A DNA stretch of 24,761 bases, from positions 1 to 24,761 of the IMG/VR virus record IMGVR_UViG_3300047557_001448; one strand, written 5' to 3'. The position numbers and the translations under genes were made by a program. The notes under the pieces were generated by a model, which made no database searches, had not been told where the DNA came from, and worked only from the letters and a program-made list of their open reading frames with translations. Position 1 is the stretch's first letter. Each line of letters opens with the position of its first letter. Shown here piece by piece: positions 12,313 to 20,345 of the stretch. This stretch comes from a virus.

Positions 12313-12521
12313 GCATTGACGAAGAAATTGACGAGGCCTTTGATTATTGGGTCTTTCAGCACAGAAAGTTTATGCTTGATAACAATGAGCGGATTGCGGC
12401 ATACGCACATCGGAGCAGACTTGATTTTGAGGCAGGTTACCGCGCTGCCGTTGAGTCAGCCAAGAAAACCGAATACAAGTACCAGACATTTGACGGCAGA
12501 GTAATAATTCCAAGTGTTTAG
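12309..12521 (+). CDS. Small acidic hypothetical protein (70 aa)
   Basis: Starts in an ATGA overlap at 12309. The 70 residues are mostly helical (DEEIDEAFDYWVFQHRKFM, then SRLDFEAGYRAAVESAKK). The pattern FEAGYRAA resembles a segment found in other small phage accessory proteins. Codon use is AT-richer than in the replication genes. Function unknown. Confidence 0.55.
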   Translation: MSIDEEIDEAFDYWVFQHRKFMLDNNERIAAYAHRSRLDFEAGYRAAVESAKKTEYKYQTFDGRVIIPSV

Positions 12522-12553
12522 GGTTTTCCTAATAACTCAAAAAGGAAACGACA

Positions 12554-12778
12554 ATGACTTTTGAACTCTTTGAGACCGGATCAGACGCACGCGCCGCCAG
12601 CCGTTGTGTTTGCACTGTACGCAATGGCGTTTTCTACGATGCGTTCAACGGCCAGTACCGCCCGCAGACTGACGACTTCGGCAACACTGTCGGCGTCCGT
12701 CCGATTCCTGCCGCCAATGGCTACCATCACCAAGGCTTCGGACTGCTGTACCTGTACGAACGCCTGCAACTCGCCTAA
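12554..12778 (+). CDS. Small hypothetical protein (74 aa)
   Basis: The ATG at 12554 has AAAAAGGAAACG about 6 bases upstream. The 74-residue product has two cysteines near the N-terminus (RCVCTV) and an aromatic, Gly-rich C-terminal half (NGYHHQGFGLLYLYERL). No family is recognised. It is followed by a 7-bp hairpin. Confidence 0.55.
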   Translation: MTFELFETGSDARAASRCVCTVRNGVFYDAFNGQYRPQTDDFGNTVGVRPIPAANGYHHQGFGLLYLYERLQLA

Positions 12779-12784
12779 CCACCC

Positions 12785-12803
12785 GCCCGCTTAACCAGCG
12801 GGC
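12785..12803 (+). terminator. Weak hairpin, possible partial terminator
   Basis: GCCCGCT and AGCGGGC form a 7-bp stem around TAACC directly after the 74-residue gene. There is no T-run, so it may instead be an mRNA-stabilising element. Confidence 0.3.
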
Positions 12804-12825
12804 AAACCAATACAAGGACGCTAAC

Positions 12826-13080
12826 ATGCGCATCACCGTCATCCTTGCATCCGTATGGCTCACCGCCTGTGCCACAACCCCGCAGCCCATCATCGACCGC
12901 CAAAACACCCGCTACGACCAGTGCGTCGACCGCATCCACGAACAGGCGGCCAAGCGACCCGTCAACTGGTCGCTGGAAATCGACGCCTGCATGGGGCGCA
13001 AGGGCGAGGAATACGACCGATACCAGGCTGCCAAGGATTCCAAGTTGCCGCCGCGCTGGGCTGTGCAGGGTTCCAAGTGA
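12826..13080 (+). CDS. Small predicted lipoprotein (84 aa)
   Basis: The N-terminus MRITVILASVWLTACATT is a lipoprotein signal peptide with lipobox LTAC and the acylated cysteine at residue 15; the mature part would be about 70 residues, tethered to the membrane. Two further cysteines (33 and 55) flank a helical hairpin and may form a disulfide in the periplasm. AAGGA lies 8 bases before the ATG. Phage lipoproteins include receptor-blocking exclusion proteins (Cor, Llp) and the Rz1 spanin; it is not proline-rich and no lysis gene is adjacent, so exclusion or envelope modification is more likely. Coupled to the next gene by GTGA. Confidence 0.7.
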   Translation: MRITVILASVWLTACATTPQPIIDRQNTRYDQCVDRIHEQAAKRPVNWSLEIDACMGRKGEEYDRYQAAKDSKLPPRWAVQGSK

Positions 13081-13229
13081 CCACACCAACCCCCAAACCC
13101 CGCACCACCCGCCGCAACTACACCGTCACGCCCGCAGACCATGCCGCGCTGCTGGCTGTGGGCGATGGGAACGCATCACGCGGCATACGCCGACTCATCG
13201 CGCTTGCGGCCATCAACGAACACCGCTAA
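13077..13229 (+). CDS. Ribbon-helix-helix-like small protein (50 aa)
   Basis: Starts with GTG at 13077 overlapping the lipoprotein stop. The 50 residues begin with a basic, Pro/Thr-rich tail, then RRNYTVTPADHAALLAVGDG as a strand and helix, and NASRGIRRLIALAA as a second helix. This order matches the small CopG/Arc-type repressors common in phages. It may regulate neighbouring genes; its target is unknown. Confidence 0.55.
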   Translation: MTTPTPKPRTTRRNYTVTPADHAALLAVGDGNASRGIRRLIALAAINEHR

Positions 13230-13241
13230 ACTCAAACCTTC

Positions 13242-13293
13242 GCCAGCCCTACAGCACACTCCAGCCAACCGCAAAAGGCTGTACGTGGCTGGC
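13242..13293 (+). promoter_or_regulatory. Leader hairpin just before the GroES-like gene
   Basis: GCCAGCC (13242-13248) pairs with GGCTGGC (13287-13293), and TACAGC (13250-13255) with GCTGTA (13278-13283). This makes a 13-bp stem interrupted by a 1x3 internal loop, with a 22-base loop. A second CCAGCC (13261-13266) offers a competing pairing with either GGCTG. The stem ends 7 bases before the AAGGA ribosome site. Confidence 0.55.
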
Positions 13294-13311
13294 AACTCAC
13301 AAGGACGCATC

Positions 13312-13689
13312 ATGGCCTTCCGCGCACTTCACGACATCATCATCGTCAAGCGTGAATCTACCGACTCCATCATTGAGATCGTCGGACACAAGGAACACAT
13401 CGGCACCGTGCTGGTAGCAGGCCCAGGCAAGTACTGCCAGAACAAGGAAACCGGCGCAGAGTGGTTCGTCCCGATGACAGTCAAGGCCGGCGACCGGATC
13501 ATGTTCAGCCATCGGGCCGGAATGGAAGTCACCATCGACGGCGAGAAAGTCCTGTCCATGCACGAAGCCGACGTTATCTGCGTACTTGAGCCAGACGCCG
13601 CCGTCAGCATGACCGACGATTGGCGGCAGGAAGCCTGCGACGTTGTGGGGACTTACAACGTACACGGCCAGAAGGCTGTGAGGGTGTAA
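13312..13689 (+). CDS. GroES-like co-chaperonin (125 aa)
   Basis: Matches the Cpn10 fold in order: FRALHDIIIVKRES (first strand, 3-16), a mobile-loop region (17-30, IIEIVGHKEHI), GTVLVAGPGKY (31-41), VKAGDRIMFSHRAGMEVTIDGEKVL (57-81) and EADVICVLE (85-93), each corresponding to conserved GroES positions. It has an extra C-terminal tail of about 30 residues with no counterpart in host GroES. Phage co-chaperonins such as T4 gp31 replace host GroES to let GroEL fold the capsid protein, and here the gene stands directly upstream of packaging and head genes. ATG at 13312 with AAGGA 6 bases upstream; the longer upstream frame lacks a site. Its stop overlaps the next start (TAATG). Confidence 0.85.
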   Translation: MAFRALHDIIIVKRESTDSIIEIVGHKEHIGTVLVAGPGKYCQNKETGAEWFVPMTVKAGDRIMFSHRAGMEVTIDGEKVLSMHEADVICVLEPDAAVSMTDDWRQEACDVVGTYNVHGQKAVRV

Positions 13690-13982
13690 TGGCCGAGGGC
13701 ACCGTCGGAGCGCCGGAAGGCAACGAAAACTCAAGCCGCGATAACAGGATGTGGCGGAATACAATCAAGCGCGCCATTGCGCAGGGCAACCCTGACCGGC
13801 TGCGCGCCATTGCCGAAAAGTTGCTGGACAAGGCCGCTGAAGGTGACCTGTCTGCAATCAAAGAGTTAGGCGACCGGCTTGACGGAAAGTCCAGCCAGCA
13901 ACTGATCGTCAACGGCGATGAGGAAGGCGGCGCGGTCAAGATCGAGCGCATCAAGCGGGTGATTGTTGACCCGAAAGCCTGA
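13689..13982 (+). CDS. Putative terminase small subunit (97 aa)
   Basis: A 97-residue protein directly before the terminase large subunit, overlapping it by one base (TGATG) and the GroES-like gene by one base (TAATG). The central part (MWRNTIKRAIAQGNPDRLRA, then AIAEKLLDKAAEGDLSAIKE and LGDRLDGKSSQQ) is a helical pattern repeatedly seen just upstream of large terminases in podoviruses. It should bind the packaging start site as a ring. The classic N-terminal HTH is not obvious, so the call rests mainly on this pattern and on position. Confidence 0.7.
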   Translation: MAEGTVGAPEGNENSSRDNRMWRNTIKRAIAQGNPDRLRAIAEKLLDKAAEGDLSAIKELGDRLDGKSSQQLIVNGDEEGGAVKIERIKRVIVDPKA

Positions 13983-15256
13983 TGCCAGAACTAGAGATAG
14001 CAACCCCTAGATGGGCTGTCCCGCTACTCAAAGACGCTAGATACAAGGGCGCAAAGGGTGGCAGGGGTTCTGGCAAGTCGCACTTCTTCGCAGAACTAGC
14101 CGTCGAGGAAATGGTCGCAGACCCCTACCTTGACTTTGTTTGCATCCGCGAAATCCAAAAGTCCCTGAAACTGTCCAGCAAGAAACTGATTGAAGACAAG
14201 ATCAGGGCGCTAGGCGTTCAGCGCCTTTTCGACATCACGCAGACCGAAATCAGGCGCAAGGGAACCGGCGCTAACGGCATCATGGCGTTTCAAGGAATGC
14301 AAGACCATACGGCGGACTCTGTAAAGTCCCTAGAGGCATTTGGCCGGGCATGGGTCGAGGAAGCGCAGAACCTGTCCGAACGGTCATGGACGCTGTTGCG
14401 GCCTACCATCCGTGCGCCAGGATCACAGATATGGGCATCGTGGAACCCTGACCTGCCGTCCGACCCTGTTGATGCATTCTTCGCCGGCAGCCCGAACAAT
14501 AGCGTTCTGGTACACGTAAACGTCGATGACAACCCGTTCAAGACGCAGGAACTGTTGGACGAAATGGAACTAGACCGGCGCATCTACTCGCCGGAGAAGT
14601 TTGCCAACGTCTGGGGCGGTGAATACAACCTGACCGTAGACGGGGCCATTTATGCCGCCGAACTGCGGCAGGCTAGGGTTGAGGGCCGCATCACCGAAGT
14701 CCCATACGACCCCCTGCTGCCCGTCCATACCTTCTGGGACTTGGGCGTTCTTGACCCAACATCCATATGGTTTGCGCAGTACTCAGGCGGGGAGATACGG
14801 ATCATTGACTACTACGAGGCCAGCGACCTTGGCCTGTCAGCACATGCGCAAGTCCTGCTGTCCAAGGGCTACCAGTACGGCAAGCACTTTGCCCCGCATG
14901 ACATACAGGTGCGCGACTTCAGCACCGGCAGAACCCGCCTTGAGGCCGCTGCCGCGCTTGGCATCCGGTTTGAGGTTGTCCCGCGTCAGTCGGTGGAAGA
15001 CGGCATCCACGCCGCCCGGATGATGATGCCCAAATGCTGGTTCGATTCCATTAGAACAAAAACAGGGGTAAACTCCCTTTCTAATTACCGGCGAGCATAT
15101 AACACGTCGATGGGAGAGTTCACCGCAACACCCGTACACGACCACACAAGCCACGCGGCTGACGCTTTCCGGTACATGGCTATCAGCCTGACCGAGGAAA
15201 AGCCGAAGCCAAAACGGATGGGTGGCAACTTCGGACACTCACAGGCGTGGATGTAA
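13982..15256 (+). CDS. terL: Terminase large subunit
   Basis: The ATP-driven DNA packaging motor and headful nuclease, 424 residues. Walker A GGRGSGKS (26-33), Walker B with catalytic Glu in WVEEAQ (124-129) and coupling motif SWN (153-155) form the ATPase. The RNase H-like nuclease has acidic residues at Asp253 (FWDLG), Asp307 (APHDIQ) and Asp394 (HAADAFRY). It belongs with the PBSX/P22-type large terminases. It docks on the portal encoded next, whose start overlaps its stop (TAATG). Confidence 0.95.
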   Translation: MPELEIATPRWAVPLLKDARYKGAKGGRGSGKSHFFAELAVEEMVADPYLDFVCIREIQKSLKLSSKKLIEDKIRALGVQRLFDITQTEIRRKGTGANGIMAFQGMQDHTADSVKSLEAFGRAWVEEAQNLSERSWTLLRPTIRAPGSQIWASWNPDLPSDPVDAFFAGSPNNSVLVHVNVDDNPFKTQELLDEMELDRRIYSPEKFANVWGGEYNLTVDGAIYAAELRQARVEGRITEVPYDPLLPVHTFWDLGVLDPTSIWFAQYSGGEIRIIDYYEASDLGLSAHAQVLLSKGYQYGKHFAPHDIQVRDFSTGRTRLEAAAALGIRFEVVPRQSVEDGIHAARMMMPKCWFDSIRTKTGVNSLSNYRRAYNTSMGEFTATPVHDHTSHAADAFRYMAISLTEEKPKPKRMGGNFGHSQAWM

Positions 15257-17391
15257 TGGGCAAAAAAGCAGACGACGCGATTCTTGCCGAGGTGCGCAAG
15301 CGGATCAAAGCCTGCGCAGACGCGACATCCAAGCAACGCCAGCAAATGCTGGACGACCTGCGCTTCGCTGCCGGTGACCAGTGGCCGACCCTCGTCCGGG
15401 CGTCACGCGAAGACCCGACACAGCAAGGCGGCCCGCGTCCCTGTTTGACCGTCAACAAGATGAGTCAGTACATCCACCAGGTTGTGAACGACTCGCGCCA
15501 GAACGCCCCGAGCATCGACACGCGCCCGGTAGACGACGGTGCTGACGTTGAGGTGTCAGAGATTCTCGACGGTATCATCCGGCACATCCAAGACCAGTCC
15601 AGCGCACAAGTTGCCTACGACACGGCCATCGACATGTCGGCCCGCTGCGGGCTTGGATACATTCGGGTGCTGACCGACTGGCAGATTACCAACCCGATGC
15701 TGCAAGACATATTCATTCGCCGGGTCATCAACCCGTTTTCGGTCTACTTTGACGAAAACAGCACCGAGCCTGACGGTTCCGATGCACGCTGGTGCGCTAT
15801 CTGCGACGAAATTGACGCGGACGTGTTTGCCGAGGACTATCCAGACGCCGAGCCGGATGGCATCGACGTGGATTCCATTGGCGACGACATGGCCGAGTGG
15901 TATCCCGAGCAGGGCAAGAAAGTCCGCATTGCCGAGTATTTCCGCAAGCGGGAAGTACCTGATACGCTGGTTCAGTTGTCTGACGGCACTATCGCCTACA
16001 AGTCCGACCTGCCGCCCGGCCTGCCAATGGGCATCGCCATCGCCCGTGAGCGCAAGGCGTACAAGTGTGTCGTGGAGTGGTACAAGGTCAGCGGCAGTGC
16101 CATCCTTGAGCGGTCAACGATCCCGTCCATGTGGATTCCGGTGATTCCCGTCATTGGCGAGGAAATCAATATCGGCAACGTGCGTATCTTGCGCGGTCTG
16201 GTTCACTCGGCCCGCGATGCGCAGATGATCTACAACTACATGCAGTCGGCTGCCGTTGAGCGTGTGGCATTGGCACCGATCCCGCCTGTGATTGCGGCTG
16301 CCGGGCAGGTTGAAGATTTCCAGTCCGAGTGGACAAGCAACAGCAACGTCAAGGTGGCACGCTACAATCCGGTGTCGGCTGGCGGTCAACTGTTGGGCGC
16401 TCCGCAGCGCACGCAAGCCCCTGACGTGCCGACCGGCTTCCTCGCCATCGCCAACCGTGCAGAGCAGGACGTACAGACGACCCTCGGCATGTACAACGCA
16501 TCGCTTGGCGCGGAGAGTAACGAGAAGTCTGGTCGCGCAATCATGGCCCGCCAGCGTGAGGCAGACGTTGCCACGTTCCACTTCGTTGACAACCTCGCCC
16601 GGTCTATCCGTCATGTCGGCCGAATCATTATCGACATGATTCCGAAGGTCTACGACACCGAGCGCGTGGCCCGCATCCTTGGCAACGATGGGGAAACCAA
16701 GACGGTACAGATCAACCCCGACCAAGCCGAGGCCGTCCGCGAGTACCGCGACGAAATGGGCGAGATACAGAAAATCTACAATCCTGGCGTCGGCACCTAC
16801 GACGTTACGGTAAACGTCGGCCCGTCCTACACCAGCACGCGGCAAGAGGCCGCCGAGGCCATGATGCAAATGGTGCAGGCTGTCCCGCAACTGATGCCAG
16901 TGATTGGCGACCTGATGATCCGCAACATGGACTGGCCGGGCGCGGAAGACATTGCCGACCGCCTGAAAAAGACGCTGCCGCCGAACCTGCAAAGCGACGA
17001 CGAAGACACCGAGGAGTCGCCGCAGATGGCCGCCCTCAAGCAGCAAGTACAGCAGGTCATGCAGGGTGCCGCGCAGAAGATCGAGCAGTTGACTGCCGAG
17101 TTGCAAGCAGCCAAGTCTGGCGACCGTTACAAGGAAATCCAGTTGCAACTGGAAGCCGAAAAGATCGCCTTGGACAAGTACAAAGCCGACCTGAACGCCG
17201 CCATGCAGCAGGACAAACAAGCGCACGAGTCCCGCATGGCGCTGGCTATGCACGTCAACAAGAACAAGCACGACATCGACATGGTGGAAGCCAAGGCCGA
17301 AGCCGATATTGCCGTGAACATGGCAAAGGCCGGTCAGTCGGGTGCGGTTGACGTGTCGCTGTCCGTAGATGATCAAGGCGTTGCGTTATAA
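15256..17391 (+). CDS. P22-type portal protein (711 aa)
   Basis: The dodecameric head vertex through which DNA enters and leaves. The length is close to P22 gp1 (725 aa). Conserved portal features include NKMSQYIHQVVNDSRQN (67-83) and VINPFSVYFDENSTEPDGSD (158-177). The C-terminal part (about 590-690) is a long Gln/Ala/Lys-rich helical stretch, as in the barrel of P22 portal that reaches into the capsid. The ATG at 15256 overlaps the terminase stop; a GTG at 15247 would add three residues. A 72-base gap without a clear promoter follows. Confidence 0.93.
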   Translation: MGKKADDAILAEVRKRIKACADATSKQRQQMLDDLRFAAGDQWPTLVRASREDPTQQGGPRPCLTVNKMSQYIHQVVNDSRQNAPSIDTRPVDDGADVEVSEILDGIIRHIQDQSSAQVAYDTAIDMSARCGLGYIRVLTDWQITNPMLQDIFIRRVINPFSVYFDENSTEPDGSDARWCAICDEIDADVFAEDYPDAEPDGIDVDSIGDDMAEWYPEQGKKVRIAEYFRKREVPDTLVQLSDGTIAYKSDLPPGLPMGIAIARERKAYKCVVEWYKVSGSAILERSTIPSMWIPVIPVIGEEINIGNVRILRGLVHSARDAQMIYNYMQSAAVERVALAPIPPVIAAAGQVEDFQSEWTSNSNVKVARYNPVSAGGQLLGAPQRTQAPDVPTGFLAIANRAEQDVQTTLGMYNASLGAESNEKSGRAIMARQREADVATFHFVDNLARSIRHVGRIIIDMIPKVYDTERVARILGNDGETKTVQINPDQAEAVREYRDEMGEIQKIYNPGVGTYDVTVNVGPSYTSTRQEAAEAMMQMVQAVPQLMPVIGDLMIRNMDWPGAEDIADRLKKTLPPNLQSDDEDTEESPQMAALKQQVQQVMQGAAQKIEQLTAELQAAKSGDRYKEIQLQLEAEKIALDKYKADLNAAMQQDKQAHESRMALAMHVNKNKHDIDMVEAKAEADIAVNMAKAGQSGAVDVSLSVDDQGVAL

Positions 17392-17463
17392 CCGAATCGA
17401 ATATAGACTTGACTTTGCTAGAACTTACCGGCCAGTCAGACCGGGGTAAATCGTGGGTATCCC

Positions 17464-18270
17464 ATGTCAGAACTTGAGCAGGTGCCGACAACCGAGGCCG
17501 AAAAGCCTGAATTGGTCGAACCCCCGAAAGGGGAAACCGTAGCGGAAACGGGTGAAGCACCGCAGGAAGGGGAGGCGAAAACCCCAGAGGAAGGCAAACC
17601 GCACAAACGGTCAGCCGGAATTGAAAAACGCATGAGCGAGTTGACGGCCAAAAGACGCGAGGCAGAGGCCCGCGCTGAAGCCGCTGAACAACGATTGGCA
17701 GAACTGACTGCGCAGCCAGACGCCGAGGGTGAAAAACCCCCGTCGCTTGACGACTTCAACACCTACGAAGACTTCGTAGACGCGAAGGCGCGATATGCAG
17801 CCCGCCAAGAGTTCAAGGCGCAACAGCGTACCGCTGCCGAGGCTGGAAAGAGTGCTGCTAATGGGCAGCGTGAGGAAGTGTTGAAGGCTGGCTTTGCGGC
17901 GCAAGTCGAAGATGCCAGAACCCGATACACCGACTTTGACGCTGTAGCGTTTGACCCGAAAGTGCCGGTAACGGCGGCGATGCAGGCTGCAATCCTTGAG
18001 TCTGACATGTCCGCAGACGTTGCCTACCACCTAGGCAAGAACCCAGACGTAGCGTTCCGACTGGCAACCATGTCTCCGTTGGCTGTGGCTCGTGAGATTG
18101 GCAGGATTGAACAGACCATTCTGTCCACTCCTGCGGTAGTGAAAGCCACGCAAGCGCCTGATCCGATCAGTCCGGTAGGTCAACGCTCTGCCCCCGTGCA
18201 GAAAGACCCCGACCAGATGACAGACGCAGAATACTTCGCGTGGCGGAAATCCCAAAAATCCGCGAGGTAA
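17464..18270 (+). CDS. Capsid scaffolding protein (268 aa)
   Basis: A 268-residue, highly charged protein between portal and coat, where P22-like phages encode the scaffold that guides procapsid assembly and then leaves. Residues 1-45 are acidic and Glu/Pro-rich, 50-87 form a coiled coil (EKRMSELTAKRREAEARAEA), and the C-terminus is a short basic helix (YFAWRKSQKSAR), like the coat-binding tip of P22 gp8. The ribosome site is weak. The P22 relation is supported by architecture and place, not by strong sequence identity. Confidence 0.8.
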   Translation: MSELEQVPTTEAEKPELVEPPKGETVAETGEAPQEGEAKTPEEGKPHKRSAGIEKRMSELTAKRREAEARAEAAEQRLAELTAQPDAEGEKPPSLDDFNTYEDFVDAKARYAARQEFKAQQRTAAEAGKSAANGQREEVLKAGFAAQVEDARTRYTDFDAVAFDPKVPVTAAMQAAILESDMSADVAYHLGKNPDVAFRLATMSPLAVAREIGRIEQTILSTPAVVKATQAPDPISPVGQRSAPVQKDPDQMTDAEYFAWRKSQKSAR

Positions 18271-18276
18271 TTTGAC

Positions 18277-19479
18277 ATGAGCAACGCGACCCTTTCCCCG
18301 ACTGCGGTTACGCGCCGCGCTCTGGAACGCCTGCAAAACAACTTGGTTTTCACCAAGCAGATCAACCGCTCCTACGATTCCTCGTTCGCCAACGAGGGCG
18401 GCAAGATCGGTACGTCTCTGAAAATCCGCCTGCCGAACCAGTACACGGTCCGCACCGGCGCTGCACTGGCCGCACAGGACACGTCGGAAGATTCCGTCAC
18501 CCTGACCGTTGCCACGCAGAAAGGCGTTGATGTCAACTTCAGTTCTTCGGAACTGACCATGAGCATTGACGACTTCAGCGAGCGCATCCTGGAGCCGGGC
18601 ATGGCTGAACTGGCTGCCAACATCGACTTCACCGGCATGGGTCTTTACAGCGACATCTACCAACTGGTAGGCACCGCTGGCCAAGTCCCCAACACCGCGC
18701 TTGTGTACCTGCAAGCCGGCCAGAAGTTGGACGAATCAGCAGCCCCCGGCGACATGCGCCGCATGATCATCAACCCGGCAGCCAACGCCAACACGGTAGA
18801 CGCGCTGAAAAGCCTGTTCAACCCGTCCGGCAAGATTGCCACGCAGTACGAAAAGGGCTTGATGGGCAAGAACGCGCTTGGCTTTGACTTCTACTCCTCG
18901 CAGTCGGTCAACGTCCACACCTGCGGCACGCGCACCAACACGACCCCGATTGTCAACGGCACCGTCACAAGCGGTTCCAGCATCGTGGTGTCTGGCGCTG
19001 GCAACGCGGTCACCTATACCGTAGGTGACGTGTTCACCGTTGCGGATTGCTACGCGGTCAACCCGCGCACCAAGCAGTCCACCGGGTCGCTTCAGCAGTT
19101 CGTGGTCACCGCCGCCAACACGTCGAGCGGTGGAGGCGCTGTTACCTTGGCTGTTTCTCCGGCCATCGTGACTAGTGGCGCGAAGCAAAATGTGTCCTCG
19201 ACTGGCGTTGTCAGCGGCAAGGCGCTCACGTTCTTCGGTGCCGCTTCCGCGGTGCTGGCACAGAACGTCGCGTTCCACCGTGACGCCTTTGCTCTGGCCA
19301 CTGCCGACCTGATTGTTCCGAAGGGCGTTGACTTCGCATACCGTGCTGTCAACGATGGCATGTCGCTGCGTGTCGTGCGTCAGTACGACATCAACAACGA
19401 CCTGTTCCCATGCCGCATGGACATCCTGCACGGCTTCAAGACGATCCGCCCGGAACTGGCCTGCCGCGTCAGCGCCTAA
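18277..19479 (+). CDS. Major capsid protein (P22 coat family, 400 aa)
   Basis: The main shell protein, with the HK97-like fold of the P22 gp5 family. The N-terminal arm (LSPTAVTRRALERLQNNLVF), the segment GTSLKIRLPNQYTVRTG (45-61) and NFSSSELTMSIDDFSERILE (87-106) are characteristic, and the C-terminus DLFPCRMDILHGFKTI is also typical. An inserted Ser/Thr/Gly-rich beta domain at about 215-325 matches the position of the P22 I-domain. At 400 residues it is slightly shorter than P22 coat (430). It starts six bases after the scaffold stop. A terminator-like hairpin follows directly. Confidence 0.92.
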   Translation: MSNATLSPTAVTRRALERLQNNLVFTKQINRSYDSSFANEGGKIGTSLKIRLPNQYTVRTGAALAAQDTSEDSVTLTVATQKGVDVNFSSSELTMSIDDFSERILEPGMAELAANIDFTGMGLYSDIYQLVGTAGQVPNTALVYLQAGQKLDESAAPGDMRRMIINPAANANTVDALKSLFNPSGKIATQYEKGLMGKNALGFDFYSSQSVNVHTCGTRTNTTPIVNGTVTSGSSIVVSGAGNAVTYTVGDVFTVADCYAVNPRTKQSTGSLQQFVVTAANTSSGGGAVTLAVSPAIVTSGAKQNVSSTGVVSGKALTFFGAASAVLAQNVAFHRDAFALATADLIVPKGVDFAYRAVNDGMSLRVVRQYDINNDLFPCRMDILHGFKTIRPELACRVSA

Positions 19480-19481
19480 AC

Positions 19482-19510
19482 AAAGCGGGCCGGTTAGCCG
19501 GCCCTGCTTT
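19482..19510 (+). terminator. Terminator-like hairpin after the coat gene
   Basis: AAAGC-GGGCCGG and CCGGCCC-T-GCTTT pair around TTAG, giving a 12-bp stem with one bulged T and ending in TTT. It probably lowers expression of the genes after the coat protein or stabilises the coat mRNA. Confidence 0.6.
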
Positions 19511-19533
19511 CAATCATTTGAGGAGATACAAAA

Positions 19534-19728
19534 ATGGCTATCAATCAAGTTGGTGACGGCGGGCCGGATGGCGTCAAGTTGCCGGCCACGAAAGTCGGAT
19601 TCTACGGCACAACCCCGATTGCACAACCTGCGACCGTTGCTGATGCGACTGACGCGGCTACTGCAATCACCACGGTCAACACCGTTATTGACCGTTTGCA
19701 AGCACTCGGTCTGATCGCTTCTGCCTGA
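19534..19728 (+). CDS. Small head-associated structural protein (64 aa)
   Basis: A 64-residue protein with a strong ribosome site (TGAGGAG, 8 bases before the ATG). The sequence KVGFYGTTPIAQPATVADAT followed by a short helix (INTVIDRLQALGLI-type ending) is a motif common in phage head-fibre and tail-fibre proteins, where it forms a trimerising coiled coil. Directly after the coat gene, it is most likely a capsid decoration or fibre-attachment protein. The stop overlaps the glycosyltransferase start as TGATG. Confidence 0.6.
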   Translation: MAINQVGDGGPDGVKLPATKVGFYGTTPIAQPATVADATDAATAITTVNTVIDRLQALGLIASA

Positions 19729-20345
19729 TGAAAGAGGCGGGCCGGCTGTTCATCGCCTCGCCCGCCTACTCGGGTACGTATTGTGCTGAATACGTTGAGT
19801 CACTGGTCGCTACGACCAAGGATTGCAGCGCGCACGGGATCAAAACGCTTTACAAGCAAGTGAACGGCGTCCACTGGATTGATATAGCGCGGGACATCCT
19901 GGCGCATATCTTCCTGCACACGGACTGCACGCACATGCTGCAAGTCGATTCAGATTTGGGTTGGAGTCCTGACGCGCCGCGAAGGATGATGGAACGTGAC
20001 CTGCCGATCATCGGTGGAGTCTATCCATTCCGCGCAGACATCGAGACGTTTCCGACCGCGCACCACGGGTTACAGGGTGGGTTTATGATGATCCGCCGTG
20101 ACGTGATAGAGAAGATGGCCGCTCCGTTGCCGAAGTACAAGTGCGCTGCGCTGCCTTGGGGACAAATGCACGTTGCGCCGCTGTTCACGCGCATCATGCG
20201 AGAGGACGGATATACCGGCGAGGACTTCGCATTCTGCAGTCGGGCTTTTGACGCAGGGTACGAAATCCACGTAGAGGACAACATTGACTTCGCGCACGTC
20301 GGTTCTAAAGCGTGGCGCGGTAATTTTGCGAACCGGAGTCAATGA
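19728..20345 (+). CDS. GT-A fold glycosyltransferase-like protein (205 aa)
   Basis: Predicted to move a sugar from a nucleotide-sugar donor. Features of the GT-A fold: LFIASPAYSG at the N-terminus (7-16), the metal-binding DXD motif in LQVDSDLGW (71-79; Asp74, Asp76), a GGVYPFR loop (96-102), GLQGGFMMIRRD (114-125) with the typical acceptor-side turn, GEDFAFC (164-170) and a C-terminal His (190). The order resembles phage proteins of this family, but the sugar and acceptor cannot be read from sequence. Its place between head and tail adaptor genes suggests modification of a virion protein or of phage/host surface components. Confidence 0.75.
   Translation: MKEAGRLFIASPAYSGTYCAEYVESLVATTKDCSAHGIKTLYKQVNGVHWIDIARDILAHIFLHTDCTHMLQVDSDLGWSPDAPRRMMERDLPIIGGVYPFRADIETFPTAHHGLQGGFMMIRRDVIEKMAAPLPKYKCAALPWGQMHVAPLFTRIMREDGYTGEDFAFCSRAFDAGYEIHVEDNIDFAHVGSKAWRGNFANRSQ

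Noticed and set aside
16114-17376. Long open frame on the minus strand opposite the portal gene (420 codons)
   Set aside because: It is a mirror of the portal coding sequence with repetitive His/Leu/Val content and no supporting signals.
17392-17463. Promoter before the scaffold gene (TTGACT at about 17408)
   Set aside because: No acceptable -10 lies 16-18 bases downstream, and the small imperfect hairpin nearby is too weak to call.
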